34,070 nucleotides of DNA from Methylophaga sp. (GTDB lineage: Bacteria; Pseudomonadota; Gammaproteobacteria; Nitrosococcales; Methylophagaceae), in assembly GCA_002733105.1 (NCBI GenBank), contig NVUI01000013.1, positions 26,222 to 60,291 on the forward strand, in the 5' to 3' direction. Position numbers and translations under genes: made by a program. Positions 1 through 9,482 of the stretch are shown piece after piece; positions within the stretch are counted from its first letter, which is position 1; every line of letters begins with the position of its first letter. The notes below the pieces were generated by a model that made no database searches, was not told the DNA's origin, and saw only the letters and a program-made list of their open reading frames with translations.

Positions 1-202
1 ACATGATGATTTTGATAGTACTGTTGTGAGTATTGTTCGAAAATATGCTGAAGATATTGGTGAGGGTGCCGTGACTACCAAACAAAGCTCTGGGGGCAAG
101 TTTACCTCTGTAACTGTGACTATCCGAGCGACGAGTAAATCTCAATTAGATTCGATCTATCAAGAATTGAGTAGTCATGAAGCCGTTAAATACGTTCTAT
201 AG
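1..202 (+). CDS. ybeD: YbeD/DUF493 family protein, C-terminal part (cut by window edge)
   Basis: An open frame runs in from the left edge (first full codon at base 2) and stops at TAG 200-202, giving the last 66 residues of a small protein ending in HEAVKYVL. Features seen: VVSIVRKYAED, then a beta-rich TSVTVTIRA stretch and QLDSIYQELSSHEAVKYVL. These match the C-terminal half of the YbeD/DUF493 alpha-beta fold, a family of about 90 residues of unclear, probably regulatory, role. The position directly before lipB is the same as in Escherichia coli, which is the strongest support. The start lies outside the window. Confidence 0.8.
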   Translation, partial: HDDFDSTVVSIVRKYAEDIGEGAVTTKQSSGGKFTSVTVTIRATSKSQLDSIYQELSSHEAVKYVL

Positions 203-211
203 TCGGTCTCT

Positions 212-823
212 GTGATAATAAAAGATTTAGGATTGGTAGATTATTTACCCACCTATGAGGCGATGCAGCAATTTACTGTACACCGTGATCAGCACACTGA
301 AGACGAGTTGTGGTTATTAGAGCATAAAGCGGTGTTTACTCAAGGATTGAATGGTAAAGATGAGCATATCTTCAACACTAATAATATTCCTGTCGTTAAC
401 ACAGACCGAGGTGGTCAAGTCACATACCATGGTCCCGGGCAATTGATTGCTTATACTCTAGTTGATTTGAAACGTCATGGCATCGGTGTTCGTCAAATGG
501 TGACATTATTGGAAAATAGCGTGATAGCATTACTCAATGATCTTGGTGTTGAGTCACAAGCTCGCGCTGATGCACCTGGCGTTTATGTGGGTGATCGAAA
601 GATTGCCTCTTTAGGATTAAAGGTAAAACGTGGCGCTTGTTATCACGGTGTTAGTTTAAATATTGATATGGATTTAACCCCATTTTCTTACATTAATCCT
701 TGTGGTTACCAAGGCTTGGAAATAATAGATTTAAAAGGTCTGGGTTGTGATGTGACGATGAGTCAGGTGAAACAACAGTTTGTTTCAGTATTCACCGAAC
801 AGATAAATCAAGGTAAAAAATGA
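212..823 (+). CDS. lipB: Octanoyl-[acyl carrier protein]:protein N-octanoyltransferase LipB
   Basis: Moves the octanoyl group from octanoyl-ACP to lipoyl domains of 2-oxoacid dehydrogenases and the glycine cleavage H protein, the first step of lipoate assembly in the cytoplasm. Seen in the 203 residues: the [13 protein letters not shown] signature near residues 70-82, the catalytic lysine in KIASLGLKV, and the acyl-thioester cysteine in [10 protein letters not shown] near residue 168. Length is normal for the family (about 200-215). The start is GTG at 212; no good Shine-Dalgarno is visible and the first internal ATG would remove conserved N-terminal sequence. Its TGA overlaps the lipA ATG as ATGA, so the two are translationally coupled. 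Confidence 0.95.
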   Translation: MIIKDLGLVDYLPTYEAMQQFTVHRDQHTEDELWLLEHKAVFTQGLNGKDEHIFNTNNIPVVNTDRGGQVTYHGPGQLIAYTLVDLKRHGIGVRQMVTLLENSVIALLNDLGVESQARADAPGVYVGDRKIASLGLKVKRGACYHGVSLNIDMDLTPFSYINPCGYQGLEIIDLKGLGCDVTMSQVKQQFVSVFTEQINQGKK

Positions 824-1776
824 CAGAAACAGTACAAATAAAGCGAGATGTGACAGCACTTAGGGGTGCATCAAAAGTGTCGCGGATCCCCATTAAAGTT
901 GAACCTAGTACGCCTAAACGCAAGCCAGAGTGGATCCGTGCAAAAGTACCGAATAGTCCAGAAGTCATCCGGTTAAAAAAGTTATTGCGTGAACATAAAT
1001 TACATTCTATTTGTGAAGAAGCGGCTTGCCCAAATTTAGGTGAATGTTTTACACATGGCACAGCCTCATTTTTGATTATGGGTAATATTTGCACGCGACG
1101 TTGTCCTTTCTGCGATGTGGCTCATGGTCGGCCTGATCCCTTGGATGAAAATGAGCCAGAACATTTAGCAAAAACAATTGCGGCAATGGGGTTAAAACAT
1201 GTCGTCGTGACCTCCGTTGACCGTGATGATCTTCGTGATGGGGGAGCCGCTCATTTTACCCAGTGTATTGATGAAATTCGCCGGCAATCACCAGGGACTA
1301 AGATTGAAATACTTGTCCCTGATTTTCGGGGCCGAATGGACTCTGCATTAGAGGTGATAATGAAGAGCCCACCGGATATTTTTAACCACAATTTAGAAAG
1401 TATTCCACGCTTATATAAGGCTGTTCGTCCAGGTTCAGATTATCAATGGTCACTTAATTTGATTAAAAAATTTCAACAATTACACCCAGGTATTCCAACT
1501 AAATCAGGTTTAATGCTAGGTTTAGGTGAAACAATGGAAGAAATACAACAAGTGATGCAAGATTTACGTGATCATGGTTGTCGTATGTTAACCTTAGGGC
1601 AATATTTACAGCCAAGCCGCCATCACTTAGCTGTAGAACGTTTTGTGACACCAGCAGAATTTGATCAGTTAGCTGAAATTGGTAAAAAAATGGGCTTTGA
1701 GCACGTGGCCAGTGGCCCAATGGTGAGATCGTCGTATCATGCTGACTTACAAGCTCAGGGTGAACACGTTTCATAA
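820..1776 (+). CDS. lipA: Lipoyl synthase LipA (radical SAM)
   Basis: Inserts two sulfur atoms into the protein-bound octanoyl chain made by LipB. Seen in 318 residues: the auxiliary-cluster motif [12 protein letters not shown] (CX4CX5C) near residue 68, the radical SAM motif CTRRCPFC (CX3CX2C) near residue 95, the ILVPDFRGR segment and the C-terminal RSSYHA motif whose serine ligates the auxiliary cluster. All signatures and the length (about 320) are canonical. The ATG overlaps the lipB stop. The next gene begins 22 bases downstream on the same strand, so lipB-lipA may be the front of a longer operon. Confidence 0.97.
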   Translation: MTETVQIKRDVTALRGASKVSRIPIKVEPSTPKRKPEWIRAKVPNSPEVIRLKKLLREHKLHSICEEAACPNLGECFTHGTASFLIMGNICTRRCPFCDVAHGRPDPLDENEPEHLAKTIAAMGLKHVVVTSVDRDDLRDGGAAHFTQCIDEIRRQSPGTKIEILVPDFRGRMDSALEVIMKSPPDIFNHNLESIPRLYKAVRPGSDYQWSLNLIKKFQQLHPGIPTKSGLMLGLGETMEEIQQVMQDLRDHGCRMLTLGQYLQPSRHHLAVERFVTPAEFDQLAEIGKKMGFEHVASGPMVRSSYHADLQAQGEHVS

Positions 1777-1798
1777 GTAATTATTTGGAGATATTGTT

Positions 1799-3070
1799 AT
1801 GGCACTAAAACGTCGGAGCTTTATTAAGACTGCTGTTACCGCCGGTTCCATGGCAATGTTGCCAATAGTGTCTTTGACAAGCTGTACGGCAAAACCACAG
1901 CAACGCATAGTAATTATTGGCGGAGGGTTTTCGGGCGCTACGGCGGCAAAATATATCCGTATGTGGTCTCCTGACACTGAAGTCGTGATGATTGAACGTA
2001 ATGCCCAGTTTGTATCTTGTCCTCAGAGTAATTTAGTGCTTGGTGGCAGTCGTACTCTTGAGCAACTCACCCATGATTATGATAGCCTTACCAGTAAATA
2101 TGGTGTTAAAACAGTACGTGCTGAAGTGGTGGCCATTGATACTGAAAAACAAATTGTTAAATTACATGATGGTGTTGAAGTTAGTTACAATCGATTAGTC
2201 ATTGCTCCAGGTATTGAGCTGATTTATGACAATTTGCCTATGCTGGCAAATTATGAGGCACAGCAAAAAATTCCACACGCATGGAAAGCAGGACCTCAAA
2301 CTGAATTATTAAAACAACAGTTACATAGTATGAAGCAGGGTGGAACGATGGTGATGACAGTACCCGCCACGCCATTTCGATGTCCTCCTGGCCCTTATGA
2401 AAGGGCATGTCAAGTCGCCTTTTATTTAAAAAATAATAACCCGACTGCTAAGCTAGTCATATTAGATGCAAATGGTGATGTGGCATCCAAAAAAGCGTTA
2501 TTTAAAGCAGCATGGCAGCAATATTATTCAGATCTGATTGAATATGTTCCCAATAGTACAATTGAATCTATTGATATTGATAAGCTGACTGTAGATACCG
2601 AGTTTGATAGTTTTTCAGCTGATGTACTCAATGTTATCCCCCCACAAAAAGCGGGTAAAGTAGCAGAAATGGCTGGTGTCATTAATGTTGATAATCGCTG
2701 GTGTAAAGTAGATTTTTTAACCTATGAATCTACCGTAAAGAAAAATATCCATGTGATTGGTGATGCTGTTCATGCAAAACTACCTAAATCAGGACATATG
2801 GCTAATCAACAAGCAAAAATATGTGCTGCGGCGATAGCCTCATTATTAGCAGAGCAAGAACCAGAACAACAGCCGGTATTTAGTAATACTTGCTATAGCT
2901 TTGTTGATGATAAACAGGCAATGCATGTTGCTGCTATCTATCGTTACGATAAAGATAAAGGATCCATGATAGCTATGTCAGGTGGTGGCGTTTCAGCACA
3001 AGCAACACCACTTGAAGGTAGTTACGCAAATGCTTGGGCAAAAAATATTTGGGCAGATATTTTAGAATAA
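1799..3070 (+). CDS. FccB/SoxF-like sulfide dehydrogenase flavoprotein, Tat-exported
   Basis: Likely a periplasmic FAD flavoprotein of the flavocytochrome c sulfide dehydrogenase family, which oxidises sulfide and normally passes electrons to a cytochrome c partner. The N-terminus has a twin-arginine signal (KRRSFIK) followed by a lipobox-like LTSC ending at Cys29, so it may be a Tat lipoprotein. Then IIGGGFSG (FAD binding), SCPQSNLVLGGS, FRCPPGPYERAC and WCKVDFLTYEST. The FRCPP and WCKV cysteines align with the redox disulfide pair known from FccB. The C-terminal FCSD-type domain begins near residue 355. An SD-like TTGGAG precedes the ATG. No FccA cytochrome is nearby. A related flavin oxidoreductase with another substrate cannot be excluded. 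Confidence 0.8.
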   Translation: MALKRRSFIKTAVTAGSMAMLPIVSLTSCTAKPQQRIVIIGGGFSGATAAKYIRMWSPDTEVVMIERNAQFVSCPQSNLVLGGSRTLEQLTHDYDSLTSKYGVKTVRAEVVAIDTEKQIVKLHDGVEVSYNRLVIAPGIELIYDNLPMLANYEAQQKIPHAWKAGPQTELLKQQLHSMKQGGTMVMTVPATPFRCPPGPYERACQVAFYLKNNNPTAKLVILDANGDVASKKALFKAAWQQYYSDLIEYVPNSTIESIDIDKLTVDTEFDSFSADVLNVIPPQKAGKVAEMAGVINVDNRWCKVDFLTYESTVKKNIHVIGDAVHAKLPKSGHMANQQAKICAAAIASLLAEQEPEQQPVFSNTCYSFVDDKQAMHVAAIYRYDKDKGSMIAMSGGGVSAQATPLEGSYANAWAKNIWADILE

Positions 3071-3087
3071 CTAAGGATATTAAGAAT

Positions 3088-4785
3088 ATGCGCTTTAATG
3101 GACAAGAGTGTTTAGGCTATACCTTTGAAAAAAAATTATTATTGGCTGTGTCCGATCAGTTTCCCCTAAATGAGCAAGACTTGCTGGTTTGGTTGACGAC
3201 ATTACCCATGCTGAATGTGCAGAATGCCAGCAAGCAGCTACAAGAGTATTTAGTGGTGTTAAACCAAACTAATCTGGCCAATAAACAGCGATTAGTCATG
3301 CTAGAAACCCTGCGTCCTACAGTGGCTAACCTTATCGATATGTTTATTCGAAATTACAGTGGACGTGTGCCTGGATTAACTAGAGAAGGGCAAAATATTT
3401 ATGTGCTGGTTTCAGACTTAAATAAAAATATGGCTGAAGGCTATACCTTTTTGTTAAATGAAATAGCAAGTAGCGACCCCAATTGGTTATCACAAAAAAA
3501 ATATATAGTGTTGATTGAAAGGAGCCTATTTTATTTGACCGAATCACTGCATCTGACTTATTTGATGTATATGCCAAAACCAGCCAATATTTGGCGATTG
3601 ATTCACAACACATACCGTTATGCACGACAGTTTATGTTGCAGAAAATTTTGGTGGATGATCATATTGTTAGTGAAAGCGATAAGGTCACAATAGATTTTT
3701 TGTACAAGCGCATCATTTTACAATCAATGATATCTCCAGACAGCTTAAGAAGTGCCCAAATAAAAGCTATTTATCAAGGTTTATCGCCATGGCTAGATGA
3801 GATTTTAGTTGTCTCTCCTGAGTCTGCTAAAGCAATAGATAGTGTCTATTACATTAATTATTTGTCTGATAATGGACCAACGTCTCAACAAATGGCATCT
3901 GCGGAAGATGTAGATTCACTATGGTTAGTTGATAACAATCGCTTGATTGAACGAATTTGGCAATGGGAAGAAACAGGTGAAATTGAAAGTCTGAAAGGCT
4001 CGGTAGAGTTATCAAATGACTTGTTAATGTACTTGGTTAATGTTCTTGGTGTACGACCAAAATTTGAGAGAGATCGGGTTGAAATTTATGGCAATATCTC
4101 GGTGGTCATTGGTTTAACAAATATTGAGACAATCTTAGCTGAACAAGTTGTCAATACGGATATACAAGATGATGAGCCTGACAGTGGTGATAGCCAAAAC
4201 TGGGGTGTCAAAAATAATGATGATGTTTGGGATTTAATACAATATACATTACCTGAGGAAAAAGCGAAATCTGTGCCTGTTAGTCGAGAGCAAAGTGAAA
4301 TAAAAGATGAATTGATACATCATTGGCAATTTGTGAATAAAAGCCCACATGGCCTCGGCTTACTGTGTGAGTTATCAATAGATAATTTACTTGGGATTGG
4401 TCAATTACTTATATTTAAATATGAGCTCAAATCTCAAGATAAGCCATCTATTGAAAACGGGCCCCAGCGTTGGCTTTTAGGTACAGTGTGCTGGATGCGA
4501 GCCGCTCAAACCATCGGCGGTGTATATGCAGGCATTCAAATTCTAGGTGGCAATGTACGGATTGCTACCTTCTCGCAGCAAACTAATTCAAATGAAAAAC
4601 CAGAAATAGCTTTATTATTAAATAACCAGCAAACTGAACAAAAAACAGTATTACTCTCCAGAAATCACACTATTTCTGGAGGTGAACTGAATATAAAATA
4701 TCAGCATAAAACCTATAATATTCAACTAGATGATGTTGTATGGCAGAATGATGGGTTTTCCCTGATTCAGTATGAAAGAGAATAA
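3088..4785 (+). CDS. Unrecognised cytoplasmic protein with a PilZ-like C-terminal segment
   Basis: The ORF track starts at 3034, inside the previous gene. The ATG at 3088, preceded by AAGGA and giving 565 residues (MRFNGQECL...), is the better start and leaves a 17-base gap to the flavoprotein. There is no signal peptide or membrane segment. The first ~330 residues are helical and unassigned. Residues ~410-520 carry FVNKSPHGLGLLCEL, then RWLLGTVCWMR and GGVYAGIQILGG. The NxSxxG pattern and the following strands resemble a PilZ domain, but the upstream RxxxR half of the c-di-GMP motif is not seen. An acidic linker (DDEPDSGD) separates the two parts. A c-di-GMP-related role is inference. Confidence 0.5.
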   Translation: MRFNGQECLGYTFEKKLLLAVSDQFPLNEQDLLVWLTTLPMLNVQNASKQLQEYLVVLNQTNLANKQRLVMLETLRPTVANLIDMFIRNYSGRVPGLTREGQNIYVLVSDLNKNMAEGYTFLLNEIASSDPNWLSQKKYIVLIERSLFYLTESLHLTYLMYMPKPANIWRLIHNTYRYARQFMLQKILVDDHIVSESDKVTIDFLYKRIILQSMISPDSLRSAQIKAIYQGLSPWLDEILVVSPESAKAIDSVYYINYLSDNGPTSQQMASAEDVDSLWLVDNNRLIERIWQWEETGEIESLKGSVELSNDLLMYLVNVLGVRPKFERDRVEIYGNISVVIGLTNIETILAEQVVNTDIQDDEPDSGDSQNWGVKNNDDVWDLIQYTLPEEKAKSVPVSREQSEIKDELIHHWQFVNKSPHGLGLLCELSIDNLLGIGQLLIFKYELKSQDKPSIENGPQRWLLGTVCWMRAAQTIGGVYAGIQILGGNVRIATFSQQTNSNEKPEIALLLNNQQTEQKTVLLSRNHTISGGELNIKYQHKTYNIQLDDVVWQNDGFSLIQYERE

Positions 4786-4850
4786 AATCAATTGGTTATT
4801 ATTGATTAAGTGGCTAAAAAATAGGAAATATTTATATCTCAATATTGAAG

Positions 4851-4856
4851 TATAAT
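4851..4856 (+). promoter_or_regulatory. Possible -10 element upstream of citrate synthase
   Basis: An exact TATAAT lies 49 bases before the citrate synthase start in an otherwise AT-rich 120-base gap. No convincing -35 box is found at the right spacing, so this is a weak call resting on the hexamer and its position. Confidence 0.3.
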
Positions 4857-4905
4857 CATTGTTTTTTGAAATTCTTCACGATTAAAATAAGACATGAGGT
4901 CAGCT

Positions 4906-6066
4906 ATGAGTGATTTTTTACCAGGATTAGAAGGCATTGCCGCAACTAAATCAGCTATATCATTTATTGATGGTGAAAAAGGACTGCTGTCATATCGCGG
5001 TTATTCCTTACAAACTTTAGCAGAAAATAGTAGCTTTGAAGAAACAACATTATTATTGCTAGATGGTGAATTGCCCTCAGCTAAAGAGCTAGCAGGTTTT
5101 ACCAAAAAATTACGTGGACAATATCGTATTAAATATCATATTCGGGAAATGATGCACCATTTCCCTGCAACGGGTCATCCTATGGATATGTTGCAAACGG
5201 CTGTTTCGAGTCTAGGTATGTTTTATCCAGGTACAGAGTGTCTTACCGATGCAGAAGTTTGTGAAGATCTCAATTACGTTCGTAATATGACCGTCAATAT
5301 CATCGCATCAATGGCACCGCTGGTCGCCATGTGGGAACATATGCGAGCGGGTTATGACCCAATAGAGCCGCGCGAAGATTTATCAGTAGCTGAAAATTTA
5401 TTGTATATGTTTAATGGCCAAGAACCTGATCCATTAATGGCCAAAATAATGGATGTATGTTTGATCCTTCATGCAGAACACACTCTCAATGCTTCGACAT
5501 TTTCTGCATTAGTTTCAGGGTCGACATTAGCAACACCATATAGCGTTATTTCTGGTGCAATTGGCACCCTTTCAGGGCCACTACATGGTGGTGCAAATTC
5601 ACGTGTCGTTGATATGTTAAAAGAGATCGGTAGTGCCGATAATGCTGAGAAGTGGATAGATAATGCCTTAGCCAATAAAAACGTTATATGGGGTATGGGA
5701 CACCGTGAATATAAAGTAAAAGATCCTCGTGCTACTATCCTACATAAATTAGTAGCAGAGTTGATTGAGGATCGTGGAAGTAGTTTAGATACTACCTTTG
5801 AAACAGCAATGCGTGTTGAAGAAATTTGTGCGGATAGATTGGGTCATAAGGGTGTTTATCCTAATGTTGATTTCTATTCTGGTATTTTATATACCGAAAT
5901 GGGTATTCCAGCAGATCAATTTACTGCACTGTTTGCAGTGGCTCGATCAGCCGGTTGGTTGGCACATTGGCGTGAGCAAATCTCAAATAACCGTATTTAT
6001 CGGCCAACTCAAATTTATATTGGTCAAGATGAACGTGATTATATTCCGCTAGCAGATCGTGGCTAG
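4906..6066 (+). CDS. gltA: Citrate synthase (short type)
   Basis: Condenses oxaloacetate with acetyl-CoA at the entry to the TCA cycle. The track begins at 4894, but the second ATG at 4906 (MSDFLPGLEG) has AGGT at the proper distance and matches family N-termini; this gives 386 residues. Catalytic features: His in ILHAEHTLNAST, His in GPLHGGANSRV and Asp in NVDFYSG, plus GMGHREYKVKDPRA and the arginine-rich AHWREQ region near the end. The PGLEG...SFIDGEKGLLSYRG opening is of the shorter citrate/methylcitrate synthase type rather than the ~427-residue NADH-sensitive E. coli type. 2-methylcitrate synthase is possible, but no prp genes are nearby. Its stop overlaps that of epmB. Confidence 0.9.
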   Translation: MSDFLPGLEGIAATKSAISFIDGEKGLLSYRGYSLQTLAENSSFEETTLLLLDGELPSAKELAGFTKKLRGQYRIKYHIREMMHHFPATGHPMDMLQTAVSSLGMFYPGTECLTDAEVCEDLNYVRNMTVNIIASMAPLVAMWEHMRAGYDPIEPREDLSVAENLLYMFNGQEPDPLMAKIMDVCLILHAEHTLNASTFSALVSGSTLATPYSVISGAIGTLSGPLHGGANSRVVDMLKEIGSADNAEKWIDNALANKNVIWGMGHREYKVKDPRATILHKLVAELIEDRGSSLDTTFETAMRVEEICADRLGHKGVYPNVDFYSGILYTEMGIPADQFTALFAVARSAGWLAHWREQISNNRIYRPTQIYIGQDERDYIPLADRG

Positions 6067-7070
6067 CTAATGATTGTTTTACTGGCTTCACCTTGTTGTT
6101 CTCGTACCAAGCGCGGCACAAGGTAGCCAGGCAAGATCTTTCTAAGTTGTTCAATCAATTGAATACCTTTTTGTTCAGACACTTCAAAGTGGCTGGCACC
6201 TGCTACACGGTCAAGTAAATGCAAATAATAAGGTATTACATTGACCTCACTCAATCGTTCACTTAATGAAGACAAACTGATGGCATCATCGTTTACACCT
6301 TTTAGTAAGACAGATTGATTGAGTAACAGGCAGTCTGCATGTCGTAAGTCGTCCAGTGCTTGTGCAACAGTGGGATCAATTTCATTAGCATGGTTAGTAT
6401 GTACAACCATAATAACTTTCAACCGAGTGTTTGAAATCCAATGGAGACATTGTTGGTCAATACGCTCTGGCAAAACAATGGGTAGTCTCGTATGGATACG
6501 TAAACGTTTAATGTGAGGGATCCTTTCCAGATCATTCACCATAGCTTCAAGTTTTCTATCTGTCAGTGCCAGTGGATCACCTCCACTTAAAATCACTTCT
6601 TTAACCGTAGCGTCGTCATGCAATGCAGATAATGTTTGTTGCCACTGACTTGCTAGTGGATTGCTATCACCATAGGGAAAATGGCGGCGAAAACAATAAC
6701 GACAGTGAATAGCACAAGCCCCTGTCGTCAGTAATAATGCTCGTCCATGATATTTTTGTAATATGCCTGGTGAGGTGACAGCTAAAGAATCACCGACGGG
6801 ATCAGCCACAAAACCTTTCACCGAATAACTTTCATCAATGAGAGGAAAAACCTGACGTAACAGAGGATCATCAGGATCGCCGTAGCGCATTTTATTGACA
6901 TAGCTTTGAGGAACACGAAGGGGAAATTGTTTGATAATACTGGCATCAACTGAGGTTAGTTTTTCAGACAAGCCTAACTGCGCCATTAGCTCTTTAGGAT
7001 CATTAATCGCATTGGCTAAAGCTATTTGCCAAGCTTGTTTTGTTACGAGTGGCTGAGTTTGCGGTATCAT
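6063..7070 (-). CDS. epmB: EF-P beta-lysylation protein EpmB (lysine 2,3-aminomutase-like radical SAM)
   Basis: Converts alpha-lysine to beta-lysine, which EpmA attaches to elongation factor P. Seen in 335 residues: radical SAM motif CAIHCRYCFRRHFPY (CX3CX2C) near residue 120, GGDPLALTD, HTRLPIVLPERI, and the PLP lysine probably in VLLKGVND. The length (~340) is that of EpmB rather than of catabolic lysine 2,3-aminomutase. It is divergent from efp-epmA with a 52-base gap that must hold both promoters. It converges on gltA: the two TAG stops overlap on the palindrome CTAG, leaving no room for a terminator. Confidence 0.93.
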   Translation of the reverse strand: MIPQTQPLVTKQAWQIALANAINDPKELMAQLGLSEKLTSVDASIIKQFPLRVPQSYVNKMRYGDPDDPLLRQVFPLIDESYSVKGFVADPVGDSLAVTSPGILQKYHGRALLLTTGACAIHCRYCFRRHFPYGDSNPLASQWQQTLSALHDDATVKEVILSGGDPLALTDRKLEAMVNDLERIPHIKRLRIHTRLPIVLPERIDQQCLHWISNTRLKVIMVVHTNHANEIDPTVAQALDDLRHADCLLLNQSVLLKGVNDDAISLSSLSERLSEVNVIPYYLHLLDRVAGASHFEVSEQKGIQLIEQLRKILPGYLVPRLVREQQGEASKTIIS

Positions 7071-7122
7071 ACTGAACCTGAATTATTTAAATTAACGATG
7101 ATCGTCCCCTAAAGAGGTTAGC

Positions 7123-7695
7123 ATGGCAAATATTAGTACAAATGAATTTAAATCCGGACTTAAATTTATGTTGGATGGTGACCCGTGCAGTATTATCGAA
7201 AATGAATTAGTAAAACCAGGTAAAGGCCAAGCTTTTAATCGTGTTAAATTTCGTAACCTAAAAACGGGTCGTGTGAATGAACGCACTTTCAAATCTGGTG
7301 ATAGCGTTGAAAGCGCAGATGTTATGGAAGTTGAGTTAGAATATTCGTACACAGATGGTGAATTTTGGTACTTTATGGATCCAGTGACATTTGAACAGCA
7401 TGCCGCAGATCTTAATGCGATTGAAGACTGTAAAAAATGGTTAAAAGAACAATATATCTATACGGTGACACAATGGAATGGCACTCCTTTATTAGTCACA
7501 GCACCTAACTTTGTAAACTTAACCGTTGCAGACACTGATCCCGGCTTGAAAGGGGATACATCAGGTGGTGGTGGAAAACCTGCAACATTAGAAACAGATG
7601 CTGTTGTGCGTGTTCCATTATTTATTACTATTGGCGAACTATTACGTATTGATACACGCAGTGGTGAATATGTAGAACGTGCAAAAAACAAATAG
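7123..7695 (+). CDS. efp: Elongation factor P
   Basis: Rescues ribosomes stalled at polyproline stretches. The 190-residue protein has the usual three beta-barrel domains. The modified lysine is Lys34 in [10 protein letters not shown]; the C-terminal domain carries [25 protein letters not shown] and [23 protein letters not shown] precedes the ATG at proper spacing. With epmB divergent and epmA three bases downstream, the target and both lysylation enzymes sit together. The hydroxylase EpmC is not in the window. Confidence 0.97.
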   Translation: MANISTNEFKSGLKFMLDGDPCSIIENELVKPGKGQAFNRVKFRNLKTGRVNERTFKSGDSVESADVMEVELEYSYTDGEFWYFMDPVTFEQHAADLNAIEDCKKWLKEQYIYTVTQWNGTPLLVTAPNFVNLTVADTDPGLKGDTSGGGGKPATLETDAVVRVPLFITIGELLRIDTRSGEYVERAKNK

Positions 7696-7698
7696 ATC

Positions 7699-8682
7699 AT
7701 GATGGTGGAAAACTGGCAACCTTTAGCTAATATAGTCACCTTAAAACAGCGGGCACAGTATTTAGCTGATATCCGCTGTTTTTTTGCTAAGCGTGAGGTA
7801 TTGGAAGTTGAAACACCGATATTGTCACCAGCGGCACCTACCGCTCCTTATTTGAATAGTTTTACCACTGACTATATACCGATAGGTAGTCAATCAAAAC
7901 AAACTCATTATCTGCAAACATCACCTGAGTTTGCTATGAAACGTCTTTTAGCAGCAGGTTCTGGCTCAATTTATCAAATAGCACGTGTTTTTAGAAATGG
8001 CGAACAAGGTAAGCTTCACTCACCAGAATTTACAATGCTAGAATGGTATCGACCTGAATTAACGTTAAATCAATTAATGGATGAGGTAAATGTACTGATC
8101 CAACAAGTATTTAACTTTAAGTCTATTTCACGACTAAGTTACCGTGGGCTATTTGAATTTTATCTTAAGTTTAATGTGTTTGATTGTGCTGATGATCAAA
8201 TTAAATATTGTGCCCAACAGCGTATTAAGGGTTTATCAGATGATTTACAACTTGATCGGGATGGTTGGCTAGAACTATTAATGAGCCATGTGATTGAACC
8301 AAGATTGGCTGCTATGAATATGCCAGTATTTGTTTACGACTTTCCAGCATCACAGGCACAATTAGCCCAAATTAAGCAAGATCAACAAGGGAATGATGTT
8401 GCTGATCGTTTTGAGCTTTATATTGAGGGGGTAGAGATAGCTAATGGCTATAATGAACTGTTAGATGCTAATGAACTACGTCAACGATTTGAAAGTGATA
8501 ATCAGCAACGGCGAGATCAGCAAAAACCTGAAATGCCTATAGACAACCATTTACTAGCAGCTATGGAATCAGGGTTACCAGCATGTTCAGGTGTCGCTTT
8601 AGGTTGGGATAGATTAATAATGTTAGCACTGAATAAGCCAGATATTAAATCTGTTCAGAGTTTTAGTTTTGAGCTGGCGTAA
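7699..8682 (+). CDS. epmA: EF-P--(R)-beta-lysine ligase EpmA
   Basis: A truncated class II lysyl-tRNA synthetase paralogue that loads beta-lysine onto Lys34 of EF-P. At 327 residues it has only the catalytic domain and lacks the tRNA-binding OB fold of true LysRS. Motif 1 region VLEVETPILSPAAPTAPY, motif 2 FRNGEQGKLHSPEFTMLEW and motif 3 GVALGWDRLIML are all clear. The start could be ATG 7699 or the adjacent ATG 7702. It follows efp by three bases. Its 3' end overlaps the convergent methyltransferase gene by 20 bases. Confidence 0.95.
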   Translation: MMVENWQPLANIVTLKQRAQYLADIRCFFAKREVLEVETPILSPAAPTAPYLNSFTTDYIPIGSQSKQTHYLQTSPEFAMKRLLAAGSGSIYQIARVFRNGEQGKLHSPEFTMLEWYRPELTLNQLMDEVNVLIQQVFNFKSISRLSYRGLFEFYLKFNVFDCADDQIKYCAQQRIKGLSDDLQLDRDGWLELLMSHVIEPRLAAMNMPVFVYDFPASQAQLAQIKQDQQGNDVADRFELYIEGVEIANGYNELLDANELRQRFESDNQQRRDQQKPEMPIDNHLLAAMESGLPACSGVALGWDRLIMLALNKPDIKSVQSFSFELA

Positions 8683-9451
8683 CAGCTAAGGCTATGATTT
8701 TTTTCTTAAGCCGAAGATAAAGAGAATACATTCTTTGGAGATGCTTATTGCAAAGAATAATACGTTTGATGGGTGAGATTTGCTTATCACTAATAATATG
8801 TAGTTCTGAACTTAACATGTGGTAGTGACACCCAAGTCGATCCGCCAAGAGAGAAAGAGTGCGTGGTTGATAGAAGGTTATATGTTGCCCACTGCCAAAA
8901 GCATAGTACCACCAATCTTTTGATGGAATGGTATCTCTAAAAGTTAAGGTAGAAAAAATGATCGTTCTAGTACTATATTTCTCAAACATAGCTGAGATAA
9001 ATTGCAAAGGGTCCTCAATATGTTCTAGTACCTCAAAAGCGAGCAGTGCATCAGCTTTAAAATGAGCACTCGGCTCAAAAGTCTTCGCAAATAGATTTTG
9101 GCAATATTTATCAGTGGTATAAAATTCGAATCCTTTATCTCTCATTAACCTTGTTAGCAGGCCATATCCACCCGCTATATCTAATAATTTCCCATTTTCG
9201 ATAGAGAGACCTGTAAGAATAGTCTCTAATATACGGGCATTATTAATATTTCTACGTACAAGGCCTGTATCAGCATCTGCAATAGCGTCCTCGTAAGCTT
9301 CCTGTAGCCAATATGGACTTTCGGTTTTGAGTAAGCCACTTTTTTTACAATAGTAATATGTGACTTCGTATTTTCCTAAAATTGTCTCGGAGAAAACAGG
9401 AGCCATAGAATCACCTGATATGGGATTTTTCATATTCAATGTTATGTCCAT
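8663..9451 (-). CDS. Class I SAM-dependent methyltransferase of the sugar/lipid cluster
   Basis: A 262-residue methyltransferase with the SAM-binding glycine motif LLDIAGGYGLL near residue 88 and the post-motif strands ADALLAFEVLEHIEDP (motif II/III), as in the Methyltransf_23 group. The N-terminal ~70 residues include YYCKKSGLLKTESPYWLQEAY, typical of small-molecule or glycan methyltransferases that open with a short binding segment. It is the last gene of the minus-strand operon that begins with the HAD-UbiA gene, so a role in capping or decorating the cluster's sugar product is inferred. The 3' end overlaps epmA by 20 bases. Confidence 0.75.
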   Translation of the reverse strand: MDITLNMKNPISGDSMAPVFSETILGKYEVTYYYCKKSGLLKTESPYWLQEAYEDAIADADTGLVRRNINNARILETILTGLSIENGKLLDIAGGYGLLTRLMRDKGFEFYTTDKYCQNLFAKTFEPSAHFKADALLAFEVLEHIEDPLQFISAMFEKYSTRTIIFSTLTFRDTIPSKDWWYYAFGSGQHITFYQPRTLSLLADRLGCHYHMLSSELHIISDKQISPIKRIILCNKHLQRMYSLYLRLKKKIIALAVTPAQN

Positions 9452-9482
9452 ATTTTTTCTGAAACCTACTTAGAATCACAGG

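Noticed and set aside
212-3070. Link between lipB-lipA and the sulfide flavoprotein through lipoate-dependent sulfur oxidation (sHdr-LbpA)
   Set aside because: No hdr-like or lbpA genes are present, and that pathway uses different lipoate enzymes. Adjacency alone is not evidence.
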